A stretch of 6,011 nt of DNA from an uncultured Arthrobacter sp. (GTDB lineage Bacteria > Actinomycetota > Actinomycetes > Actinomycetales > Micrococcaceae): assembly GCA_937873245.1 (NCBI GenBank), contig CALMVY010000194.1, forward strand, positions 1 through 6,011. Direction: 5' to 3'. This document shows, one piece after another, positions 1 to 5,621 of this stretch; positions within the stretch are counted from its first letter, which is position 1, and every line of letters starts with the position of its first letter. A program made the position numbers and the translations under genes. The notes under the pieces were generated by a model. The model was not told the DNA's origin. It did not search any database and worked only from the letters and a program-made list of their open reading frames with translations.

Positions 1-520
1 GGTTCAAGCCTTGGGCGGATTCGAACCGGACGGCCAGCCTCAACACGTTGGCGGCTCGGACGGCGAGCGATTCACAGGCTGCCAAGGCGCCGTCGTCGAA
101 CGCATCGGGCGACGTCGAAAAGAAGGTCAGGGTGGCTGCCGCTTCCCGGTCTTCCAGCAGCGGCACGGCGAGAACGCTGCGGTACCCACGCTGGGCAACT
201 GCGCGCTGGTAGCGCCGCCATCTCGGATCCATCGTCGTGTCCGGCACCAGCACGGCCTGCCTTGTCTTCCGGGTCTCCAGCCCCGGGCCCTCCGCGAGGC
301 CGTCCTGCAAGCTGTCCAGCACCAGGGCTTCGGGGTTGCTGGCGGCCAGGGCCACCGGCCGGCGCCGCCGGGCCAACCGCACCGAGCACAGCACCATCCG
401 GCCGGTTTCAGCCGCGGCAAACTCGGCGGCACAGGCGGAGAGTTGGCGGAGGAAATCCTCCAGCACGTCATTTTCGAGCAACAGATCCTGCAGGCGCTCC
501 GCGAGCCGCGTTCCGGGCAT
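1..520 (-). CDS. GAF-domain regulator, probably GAF-ANTAR type (C-terminus beyond window)
   Basis: An open frame runs from ATG at 520 to the left edge without a stop, giving 173 residues of an incomplete protein. Residues about 14-165 read as a GAF sensor domain: an amphipathic first helix, then CSVRLARRRRPVALAASN, a VPDTTMDPRWRRY segment, RGYRSVLAVPLLED, and a closing helix ending in NVLRLAVRFESAQ. In actinobacteria this arrangement is usually followed by an ANTAR RNA-binding domain that acts as a transcription antiterminator, but that part lies outside the window, so ANTAR is inferred. The start is fixed by GGAGGA at 529-524 and by a TGATG overlap with the stop of the upstream 63-residue gene, so the two are translationally coupled. 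The ligand cannot be told from the sequence. A GAF-only sensor is the main alternative. Confidence 0.8.
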   Translation of the reverse strand, partial: MPGTRLAERLQDLLLENDVLEDFLRQLSACAAEFAAAETGRMVLCSVRLARRRRPVALAASNPEALVLDSLQDGLAEGPGLETRKTRQAVLVPDTTMDPRWRRYQRAVAQRGYRSVLAVPLLEDREAAATLTFFSTSPDAFDDGALAACESLAVRAANVLRLAVRFESAQGLN

Positions 521-711
521 CAATCCTCCGCGGGCTTTTCTTTGGCCTCCTGCAGGTGGTGCTGAAGTTTTTCTTCGGCTTCGCGGCGCCGGCGCGACAC
601 ATCGCGCAGTTCCCTGGTGGACTCGGCTCCGGGCGGAACGAACGGCTCGTGCGGTTTGGGATGCTGGCCTTTGCCGGGCTCGGCAGCCTCCGGATCGTCT
701 TTGTCGCTCAT
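520..711 (-). CDS. Small charged hypothetical protein (63 aa), coupled to the GAF regulator
   Basis: This is a 63-residue protein with no membrane segment and no signal peptide. Residues 1-30 are rich in Pro, Asp, Glu and His and look disordered. Residues about 31-58 (STRELRDVSRRRREAEEKL and on) are a charged segment likely to form one helix, possibly a short coiled coil. I do not recognise a family. It is credited as real because its TGA shares a base with the ATG of the downstream GAF gene, because the ribosome site of that gene lies inside its last codons, and because a DosR-like box sits 35 bases before its ATG. No good Shine-Dalgarno precedes the ATG at 711, so it may be leaderless or weakly initiated. 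It could be a partner or coupling peptide for the GAF regulator, but that is inference. Confidence 0.62.
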   Translation of the reverse strand: MSDKDDPEAAEPGKGQHPKPHEPFVPPGAESTRELRDVSRRRREAEEKLQHHLQEAKEKPAED

Positions 712-746
712 ATCCGAATGCTTTCACGGGGCCCCTGCGCCAAGTA

Positions 747-760
747 GGGACTAAAGACCG
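747..760 (-). promoter_or_regulatory. Candidate DosR/DevR-like operator
   Basis: On the minus strand the site reads CGGTCTTTAGTCCC, matching 12 of 14 positions of the core GGGACTWWAGTCCC of the Mycobacterium tuberculosis DosR box. One half-site (AGTCCC, reading GGGACT on the plus strand) is perfect; the other has two mismatches. Its centre lies about 42 bases upstream of the ATG at 711, a typical activator position overlapping the -35 region if transcription starts at or near that ATG. Binding by a DevR-family response regulator is inferred from the motif alone. Confidence 0.45.
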
Positions 761-771
761 TTGTGGACCGG

Positions 772-1083
772 CTAGCTCCAGCCGAGCAGCCGGAGTCCCG
801 CTGCCGCCCCGGCGCCGGCGATGACGACCACCAGGAACGGCGCCCGGAACACGAGGGCGATGCCGGCAGCGGCCAGCGCCCCCAGGCGCGCATCCAGCGC
901 CAGTGTCTGGCCCGAGGCCACAGTGTTCACGATCGTCAGGGACGCCAGCAGGCCAATGGTCATGGTGCCGGCGATCCTCGACATCCGGGGGTCGCGGAGC
1001 ACACTGGCCGGGACCAGATAACCCAGGAGTTTCCAGGCATACGCCAACACGCAGGAAAGCAGCAGCCACATCCACAGGGTCAT
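772..1083 (-). CDS. azlD: AzlD-family branched-chain amino acid exporter subunit
   Basis: This 103-residue hydrophobic protein has about four membrane helices (roughly residues 4-24, 37-57, 62-80 and 82-101) and the usual length of AzlD (about 100 residues). AzlD is the small subunit that pairs with AzlC in an inner-membrane exporter of branched-chain amino acids and analogues (the LIV-E or BrnFE type). Seen in the sequence are the N-terminal helix MTLWMWLLLSCVLAYAWKLL, a polar VLRDPRMSR loop and an internal LASLTIVNTVASG stretch. Start ATG 1083 has AGGGG seven bases upstream (1095-1091) and overlaps the azlC stop by four bases (ATGA), the standard stoichiometric coupling of the pair. The stop is TAG. 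Actual substrate specificity cannot be read from the sequence. Confidence 0.85.
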   Translation of the reverse strand: MTLWMWLLLSCVLAYAWKLLGYLVPASVLRDPRMSRIAGTMTIGLLASLTIVNTVASGQTLALDARLGALAAAGIALVFRAPFLVVVIAGAGAAAGLRLLGWS

Positions 1084-1838
1084 GCGGCATCCCCTGAGGG
1101 ACGCGGGTGTGGACGCGGGTGTGGCTGCGGGTGTTCGGCATAGGGGTCGACATCAGGCTCCAGGCCTTCGTCACGGCGGCCATGGCTGAACCAGCCAATG
1201 GCCGCCGCCACCACGGCCGCCACCAGGATGGGCACCCCCGCGGGTACGAACGGGACGGCCAACACGGTGGCCAGGGCGCAGACGACGGCGATCGCCACCG
1301 GTTCGCGGCCTTTCAGCCGGGGCCAGAGCAGGCCCAGGAACGCCGCCACTGCGGCGCCGTCCAAGCCCCATTGCTTGGGGTCCCCGAGGGCCGCTCCGGC
1401 CAGTGCGCCCACGGCGGTAAACAGGTTCCAGAGCACGAAGATGCCCAAGCCCGCGGTCCAGAAACCGCGCTTCTGCTCAAGCGGGTCCGTCTGCCCGGTG
1501 CTCGTGGCGGTGGATTCGTCAATGGTGACGTGGGCGGCGGCGAACCGCAGCCACCCGCGCGGCTGCAGCAGGGCGTTGATCTGCATGCCGTAGATTCCGT
1601 TGCGCATGCCCAGCAACGTCGCCGCCCCCATCGCCGCGACGCCGGAACCGCCGCCGGCCACCACCCCGATGAAAGCGAACTGCGAACCGCCGCTGAACAG
1701 CAGCAGGCTGAGGGCCATGGTCTGCCAGAAGTCGAGTCCGGAGGTGACGGACAGGGCGCCGAAGGACACGCCATAGAGCCCGGTGGCGACGCTGATGGAC
1801 AGCCCGACGCGCACCGCCGGGGACTGCAGGAGTTTCAC
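1080..1838 (-). CDS. azlC: AzlC-family branched-chain amino acid exporter subunit with His-Pro tail
   Basis: This is a 252-residue membrane protein, the large subunit of an AzlCD exporter. Family hallmarks are GLYGVSFGAL (20-29), LLLFSGGSQFAFIGVVAGG (45-63), LLGMRNGIYG (75-84) and the TIDEST loop (105-110), followed by helices to about residue 216. The start chosen is GTG 1838, because it overlaps the TGA of the upstream DoxX-like gene as GTGA and the family N-terminus begins just after it; no strong Shine-Dalgarno is visible, so it probably depends on coupling. Reading further upstream in this frame to about 2339 only shadows the DoxX-like gene. The C-terminus is odd: after the last helix comes a 35-residue hydrophilic tail with HPQPHPRPHPRP (236-247), encoded by a 12-base tandem repeat. 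The stop overlaps azlD by four bases. Confidence 0.86.
   Translation of the reverse strand: MKLLQSPAVRVGLSISVATGLYGVSFGALSVTSGLDFWQTMALSLLLFSGGSQFAFIGVVAGGGSGVAAMGAATLLGMRNGIYGMQINALLQPRGWLRFAAAHVTIDESTATSTGQTDPLEQKRGFWTAGLGIFVLWNLFTAVGALAGAALGDPKQWGLDGAAVAAFLGLLWPRLKGREPVAIAVVCALATVLAVPFVPAGVPILVAAVVAAAIGWFSHGRRDEGLEPDVDPYAEHPQPHPRPHPRPSGDAA
1099..1134. repeat. Three tandem 12-base units in the 3' end of azlC
   Basis: The plus strand reads GGACGCGGGTGT at 1099-1110, the same again at 1111-1122, and GGCTGCGGGTGT at 1123-1134 (two base changes). The units are in frame with azlC and encode the HPRP/HPQP repeats of its tail. Copy number could change by slippage without shifting the frame. Confidence 0.9.
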
Positions 1839-2293
1839 GGCCGGACCGGTTTCCGCAGCACAGGTTTTGTCAGGCTCCAGGCCCAGGCAATGAGCGGAGC
1901 CTGCAGCGGCAGGCGCAGGGAGTGTGCGCGCCGCTGGCGGGGTGTCCCGTCCGGGCCGTAAGCCTTGCGCAGGGCGTCGACGTGCCCGGCCAGGAAGAGG
2001 GTGAACATGGCCGTGACGCAGCCGGCCGCGGCGCGCCGGGTCGCCGGGATCAGGAGTCCGACGGCGGCGGCCCCCTCCAGCAGGCCGCTGAGCGCCACCC
2101 ATTCCTCCCGGGACAGCACGGCGGCCGGGGTGTTGGGCTGCTCTCCGGAGTCGTCGCGGCAGAGGAAGTCCGGCACCACCGGGTTGAAGAAACCGGGGTC
2201 CTTGAAGTGTTTCCCGGCGCTGGCCAGCAGCAGGGCACTCATCGCCGCGGCGGAAAGCGTCTGGGTGTCCCGGCCGGACCAGCGAGATGGCAT
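1835..2293 (-). CDS. DoxX-like small membrane protein
   Basis: This 152-residue protein has about four helices: residues about 13-28, 66-83, 87-104 and 130-142. It has the DoxX-like layout: an N-terminal helix running into AGKHFKDPGFFNPVVPDFL, the GLLEGAAAVGLLIPATRRAA block, and a last LRLPLQAPLIAWAW helix. Proteins of this family are small membrane subunits or carriers of mostly unknown role, some linked to quinone or thiol chemistry; no specific job is assigned here. The ATG at 2293 is preferred because it leaves a complete first helix. TTG 2305 and ATG 2242 are in frame too, and none has a good ribosome site, so the start is uncertain. Its stop overlaps the azlC GTG by four bases (GTGA), making it the first gene of a three-gene unit with azlCD. 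That association is unusual and may be lineage-specific. Confidence 0.72.
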   Translation of the reverse strand: MPSRWSGRDTQTLSAAAMSALLLASAGKHFKDPGFFNPVVPDFLCRDDSGEQPNTPAAVLSREEWVALSGLLEGAAAVGLLIPATRRAAAGCVTAMFTLFLAGHVDALRKAYGPDGTPRQRRAHSLRLPLQAPLIAWAWSLTKPVLRKPVRP

Positions 2294-2356
2294 GGACCAA
2301 CTCAATCACAGCCCTGGGATCCCCCGCTAACCGCGGCAACCTGCGCCAAGAACGGG

Positions 2357-2384
2357 ACTTTACGCAGGGGTCCCTGCCCGTTAA
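2357..2384 (-). promoter_or_regulatory. Candidate promoter of the DoxX-azlCD unit
   Basis: On the minus strand TTAACG (2384-2379) and TAAAGT (2362-2357) are separated by 16 bases, a fair -35/-10 pair reading toward the DoxX-like gene. The 14-base inverted repeat fills the spacer. This is motif matching only. Confidence 0.3.
2364..2377. promoter_or_regulatory. Inverted repeat in divergent intergenic region (candidate operator)
   Basis: The sequence GCAGGG-GT-CCCTGC is a perfect dyad with 6-base arms and a 2-base spacer. It lies midway between the divergent DoxX-azlCD unit and the ABC exporter, and falls between candidate -35 and -10 elements on both strands. A perfect GGGACTTTA stretch, like a DosR half-site, starts just upstream at 2354. 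A shared regulator is inferred. Confidence 0.4.
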
Positions 2385-2391
2385 TCCGGCG

Positions 2392-2397
2392 TAGCTT
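2392..2397 (+). promoter_or_regulatory. Candidate -10 element for leaderless ABC exporter mRNA
   Basis: TAGCTT fits the TAnnnT pattern and ends seven bases before the ATG at 2405, so transcription would begin at or beside the start codon. No Shine-Dalgarno lies in the 20 bases before the ATG. A competing pair TTTACG (2359-2364) and TAATCC (2382-2387), spacing 17, would give a leader of about ten bases. Confidence 0.4.
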
Positions 2398-2404
2398 GTT
2401 GGGT

Positions 2405-3367
2405 ATGAGCAGTGTCGTGGAAATGACCGGTGTCGTGAAGCGTTTCGGGACCGTGACGGCCCTGGACGGACTTGATTTCGAGGTGGCTGCCGGGGAGGTG
2501 CACGGCTTCCTGGGTCCCAACGGATCCGGCAAGTCCACCACTTTGCGGCTCCTGCTGGGCCTCTTGCGTTCCAACGCGGGCTCGATCAGGGTGCTGGGGC
2601 TGGACCCCTGGCGCGATGTGGCAACGCTGCACCGCAGGCTGGCGTACGTCCCCGGGGACGTGGCCCTGTGGCCCAACCTGACCGGTGGTGAGGTGATCGA
2701 CCTTCTCGGCCGGCTGCAGGGCGGCCAGGACCGCGCCCGCCGGGAACGGTTCCTGGCATTATTTGAGCTGGACCCCAGCAAGAAGGCCCGCACGTACTCC
2801 AAGGGAAACCGGCAGAAAGTGGCGCTCGTCGCGGCCCTGGCCACTGACGCCGAGCTGTTCCTGCTGGACGAGCCGACCAGCGGGCTGGACCCTCTTATGG
2901 AGGATGCGTTCCGCGGCTGTGTCCGCGAACTGCGCTCAGAGGGGCGCACGGTGGTGCTGAGCAGCCATATCCTCAGCGAGGCCGAGGCGCTCTCCGACCG
3001 GGTCAGCATCATCCGCGCCGGGCGCGTCGTGGAGACCGGCCCGCTGGAGCAGCTGCGGCACCTGACCCGCACGTCGGTCACCGCCGACGTCGCCGCGGTG
3101 CCTCCCGGGCTTGACCTCCTGGTCGGCGTCCACGACGTCGTGGTGGCGGACCACCGGATCAGCGCCCAGGTTGAGCCTGGCGGTCTGGGACCGTTCCTGC
3201 ACGCACTGACGTCCGCGGGCCTGCACGCTCTCACCAGCCAGCCGCCGACCCTGGAAGACCTGTTCCTGCGCCACTACGGCTCCGGAAACAGCGTCGACCC
3301 CGGTGCGCGTCCTGGCACCGGGGCCCGCAGCGTGGCCTCCGTCCCCCGGCGGTCCGGCGATGCCTGA
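2405..3367 (+). CDS. ABC-2 type exporter ATPase (TnrB2/polyketide-antibiotic class)
   Basis: This 320-residue ATPase powers the permease encoded directly downstream. In order it shows Walker A GPNGSGKST (37-45), a Q-loop region YVPGDVALWP (81-90), an ABC signature in the variant form YSKGNRQKVAL (131-141), Walker B with D-loop LFLLDEPTSGLDP (151-163), and the H-loop SSH (186-188). The position where most ABC ATPases carry the Q-loop glutamine is a glycine-aspartate here. This is a feature I associate with the subfamily that includes exporters of polyketide antibiotics such as tetronasin. After about residue 220 comes a C-terminal accessory domain ending PPTLEDLFLRHYG, common in ABC-2 drug-export ATPases. 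The ATG at 2405 is chosen because family homology begins there; it lacks a Shine-Dalgarno. The gene overlaps the permease by eight bases. The substrate is unknown; self-resistance or drug efflux is likely. Confidence 0.9.
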   Translation: MSSVVEMTGVVKRFGTVTALDGLDFEVAAGEVHGFLGPNGSGKSTTLRLLLGLLRSNAGSIRVLGLDPWRDVATLHRRLAYVPGDVALWPNLTGGEVIDLLGRLQGGQDRARRERFLALFELDPSKKARTYSKGNRQKVALVAALATDAELFLLDEPTSGLDPLMEDAFRGCVRELRSEGRTVVLSSHILSEAEALSDRVSIIRAGRVVETGPLEQLRHLTRTSVTADVAAVPPGLDLLVGVHDVVVADHRISAQVEPGGLGPFLHALTSAGLHALTSQPPTLEDLFLRHYGSGNSVDPGARPGTGARSVASVPRRSGDA

Positions 3368-4952
3368 GACCCTGGCCGGAACGGGCGTCCTGATCCGGCT
3401 CGGACTGCGCCGGGACCGCTGGCTGCTGCCGTTCTGGATTGCGGGCTTCGCCCTGGTCACCTACTCGACGGCGCTGGCCGGGGCCGAGCTGTACCCGGAC
3501 ATGGCGAGCCGGGTGGAGGCCGCCACCGCCCTGAATGCGACCGCCTCGATGGTGGCCCTGTTCGGGCGGATCTACGACCCCACCTCCATCGGCGCCCTCT
3601 CCCTGATCAAATACACGGCGTTCATGACGGCCATCCTCGCCGTCCTCATGGTGATCCTCGCCATCCGGCACACCCGCGGCGACGAGGAGAGCGGACGCCT
3701 GGAGCTGCTCGGCGGCGGAAGGCTGGGCCGCGACGCTCCGCTGGCGTCCGCGCTCACCATCAGCCTCGGCGCCAACGTGGTGCTCGGGCTGTTCGCGGCA
3801 GCCGCGCTGGCCGCCGGCGGGCTGCCGGCCGCAGGTTCCCTCGCGTTCGGCCTGGGCTGGGCTGCGACGGGGATGGCGTTCAGTGCCGTGGCGGGGCTGG
3901 CTGCCCAGCTGACGGCCAGTGCCCGGGCCGCCACCGGGATCAGCATCGGTTTCGTCGCCGTCACCTATGCGCTGAGAGCAGTGGGGGACCTGGCCGAGCC
4001 GGGCCCCTCGGTGCTCTCCTGGCTGTCGCCCATCGGCTGGAACCAGCAGATCCGGGCATTCGCCGGGGACCGCTGGTGGGTGCTTGCGCTCCCCGTCGCG
4101 CTGTGCCTCGTGCTTGTCCCGGCCGCTTTTGCGCTCCGGGCCGGGCGCGACCTCGGCGCCGGCCTCCGCGCGGAGCGCCCCGGCCCGTCCGCCGGTTCGC
4201 TCTCCGGCGTCTGGGACCTGGCGGTGCGGCTGCAGTACCGCGTGTTGCTGGCCTGGGCCGTGGCGTTCCTCCTGTTCGGCGTGGTGATCGGGTCCCTGGT
4301 CAGCAATGTGGGGGAACTGCTGAACTCACCGAACGCCCAGGACCTGATCAAGCTGCTGGGCGGCCGGGAGGCACTGACCGACGCCTTCCTCGCTGCGGAG
4401 ATCAGCATCATGGGGGTGCTGGCGGCCGCCTTCGGCGTGTCCGCGGCCAACCATCTGCGCAGCGAGGAGTCCGCAGGCCACACCGAGGCCCTGCTGGGCA
4501 CGGCCACCACCCGCATCCGCTGGGCGAGCAGCCACTTCGTGTTCGCATTGGCCGGGGTCGCCGTGCTGCTGCTGCTGGCGGGCGTGTCGATCGGCGCCGG
4601 CGCCGCCGTTGCCGTCGACGATCCCGCGCTGGTGGGCCGCAGCACCGTGGCCGCCGTGGCACAGGTCCCGGCGGCATGGGTGGTGACCAGCGCGGCGCTG
4701 GCGGTGTTTGGCTGGGCACCCCGGCTGGCCGGGGCGGTCTGGGGTCTGCTGCTCGCGCTGGTGGCCCTGGGCGAATTCGGGGTGCTCTGGAACGCCCCCG
4801 AATGGCTCATGGACCTTTCCCCGTTCCGGCATTCCCCGTTGCTCCCGGTGGATTCCGGGGGTGTCCCGGCGCTGGCGGCCCTGGTCGTGGCCGCAGCGGC
4901 TCTCTCGGCGCTCGGCTATGCCGGCTGGCGGCGCCGCGACCTCGCAGCTTAG
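3360..4952 (+). CDS. ABC-2 exporter permease, TnrB3-like (putative polyketide antibiotic exporter)
   Basis: This 530-residue integral membrane protein has about 12 helices, starting with WLLPFWIAGFALVTYSTALAG (21-41) and ending with a helix before GWRRRDLAA. It matches the single-chain permeases described as exporters of polyketide antibiotics (COG3559, TnrB3). Two halves mirror each other: a cytoplasmic loop with RHTRGDEESGRLELLGGG (103-120) recurs as NHLRSEESAGHTEALLG (364-380), each followed by an Arg-rich stretch and a new helix. This suggests an ancient duplication that lets one polypeptide supply both membrane halves. ATG 3360 lies inside the end of the ATPase gene, eight bases overlapping, with no strong ribosome site, so translation is probably coupled. 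The stop is TAG. The likely role is efflux of a hydrophobic antibiotic at the cell membrane; the substrate is not determined by the sequence. Confidence 0.88.
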   Translation: MPETLAGTGVLIRLGLRRDRWLLPFWIAGFALVTYSTALAGAELYPDMASRVEAATALNATASMVALFGRIYDPTSIGALSLIKYTAFMTAILAVLMVILAIRHTRGDEESGRLELLGGGRLGRDAPLASALTISLGANVVLGLFAAAALAAGGLPAAGSLAFGLGWAATGMAFSAVAGLAAQLTASARAATGISIGFVAVTYALRAVGDLAEPGPSVLSWLSPIGWNQQIRAFAGDRWWVLALPVALCLVLVPAAFALRAGRDLGAGLRAERPGPSAGSLSGVWDLAVRLQYRVLLAWAVAFLLFGVVIGSLVSNVGELLNSPNAQDLIKLLGGREALTDAFLAAEISIMGVLAAAFGVSAANHLRSEESAGHTEALLGTATTRIRWASSHFVFALAGVAVLLLLAGVSIGAGAAVAVDDPALVGRSTVAAVAQVPAAWVVTSAALAVFGWAPRLAGAVWGLLLALVALGEFGVLWNAPEWLMDLSPFRHSPLLPVDSGGVPALAALVVAAAALSALGYAGWRRRDLAA

Positions 4953-4970
4953 CTGCCGGTGGCCTCGGTG

Positions 4971-5006
4971 CCGGCCGTTGCCCGGCGTGGTACTCCTGCC
5001 GGCCGG
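4971..5006 (+). terminator. Weak GC-rich hairpin after the ABC exporter
   Basis: CCGGCCG (4971-4977) can pair with CGGCCGG (5000-5006) across a 22-base loop, 18 bases after the permease stop. There is no T-tract, and the region is generally rich in CCGG words, so this is a weak terminator candidate only. Confidence 0.2.
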
Positions 5007-5036
5007 TGTCCGGTAAAGGATCGACCAGCAATCATC

Positions 5037-5042
5037 TAAGAT
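5037..5042 (+). promoter_or_regulatory. Candidate -10 element for the MFS gene
   Basis: TAAGAT fits TAnnnT, is the most AT-rich spot in the 132-base gap, and lies 42 bases before the MFS ATG. No convincing -35 hexamer is visible at 16-19 bases upstream, so an activator or an alternative sigma factor may be involved. Confidence 0.45.
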
Positions 5043-5044
5043 GT

Positions 5045-5068
5045 GTGCATAGACATGCACGTATGCAC
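5045..5068 (+). promoter_or_regulatory. Nested inverted/direct repeats, candidate repressor operator
   Basis: GTGCATA (5045-5051) and TATGCAC (5062-5068) form a perfect 7-base dyad with a 10-base spacer. Inside it ATGCAC at 5055-5060 also pairs with GTGCAT at 5045-5050 and repeats the right arm. The array begins three bases after the -10 element, so it would cover the transcription start, which is where ArsR-, MarR- or TetR-type repressors of efflux genes usually bind. No regulator gene is present in the window. Confidence 0.5.
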
Positions 5069-5084
5069 CTGAGGGGTTTGGCTG

Positions 5085-5621
5085 ATGTTGTCGGTTCTGC
5101 GAGATGTGACCTACCGGCGGCTGTTCGCCGCCCAGATCGTGGCACTGATCGGCACCGGGCTGCTCACCGTCGCGCTCGGGCTGCTGGCCTACGACCTGGC
5201 CGGCAGCAACGCCGGCGCGGTGCTCGGCACCGCGCTGACGATCAAGATGCTGGCCTACGTGGGCCTGGCGCCGGTGATCAATGCCTTCGTAGCGCGGTGG
5301 CCGAAGAAACGGGTCCTGGTCGGGGCCGACCTGATCCGTGCCGCGATGGCCCTGTGCCTGCCGTTCATGACCGACGTGTGGCAGATCTACGTAGTGATCT
5401 TCCTGCTGCAGAGCGCGTCCGCGACGTTCACCCCGGCGTTCCAGTCCCTGATCCCGGCCATCCTCCCCCAGGAGAAGGACTACACCCGGGCCCTCTCACT
5501 GTCCCGGCTGGCCTATGACATGGAGAGCCTGACCAGCCCGATCCTTGCGGCAGGCCTGCTCACGTTCATCAACTTCCGCGTCTCTCGACGCTGGGTCCAC
5601 TACGAGGTGGACGCCCGATGA
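5085..5621 (+). CDS. Truncated MFS transporter (first ~164 residues) with unrelated tail
   Basis: This is a 178-residue product, against 400 or more for intact major facilitator transporters. Residues 1-164 are clearly MFS: helix 1 about 14-39, helix 2 about 45-69, a motif A-like loop RWPKKRVLVGADLIRA (71-86), helix 3 about 77-99, helix 4 about 101-124 with SASATFTPAFQSLIP, and a fifth helix breaking off at LLTFINF. The last 14 residues (RVSRRWVHYEVDAR) are hydrophilic and do not continue the fold. No other frame after 5577 encodes helices either, so a simple frameshift does not explain the loss. The start ATG 5085 has GAGGGG eight bases upstream. The TGA overlaps the next ATG by four bases. 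It is probably a non-functional gene fragment placed by a rearrangement, though it keeps its own promoter and could drive the downstream genes. Confidence 0.78.
   Translation: MLSVLRDVTYRRLFAAQIVALIGTGLLTVALGLLAYDLAGSNAGAVLGTALTIKMLAYVGLAPVINAFVARWPKKRVLVGADLIRAAMALCLPFMTDVWQIYVVIFLLQSASATFTPAFQSLIPAILPQEKDYTRALSLSRLAYDMESLTSPILAAGLLTFINFRVSRRWVHYEVDAR

Noticed and set aside
728..735. GGGGCCCC palindrome, and GGGATCCC at 2316-2323
   Set aside because: These are eight-base GC palindromes expected by chance in sequence this GC-rich, with no extension of the arms.
1107..1961. Long plus-strand open frame opposite azlC
   Set aside because: The composition is that of an antisense shadow (Gly, His, Arg and Gln rich), while the minus strand encodes a clear AzlC.
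1836..2339. Extension of azlC upstream to a TTG at 2339
   Set aside because: The added residues are a frame-shifted reading of the DoxX-like gene, and the GTG at 1838 forms a clean GTGA overlap at the family N-terminus.
1922..2404. A 161-codon upstream extension of the ABC ATPase frame
   Set aside because: It runs antisense to the DoxX-like gene, has no family resemblance, and ABC homology starts right after the ATG at 2405.
3965..4810. Long minus-strand frame opposite the permease
   Set aside because: It is a Ser/Thr/Ala/Arg-rich shadow of a high-GC gene, without a ribosome site or recognisable domains.
4076..5518. 480-codon plus-strand frame across the permease end and the MFS start
   Set aside because: It is Arg/Gly/Pro-rich with no helices or motifs, spans an intergenic promoter, and overlaps two genes with clear family matches.
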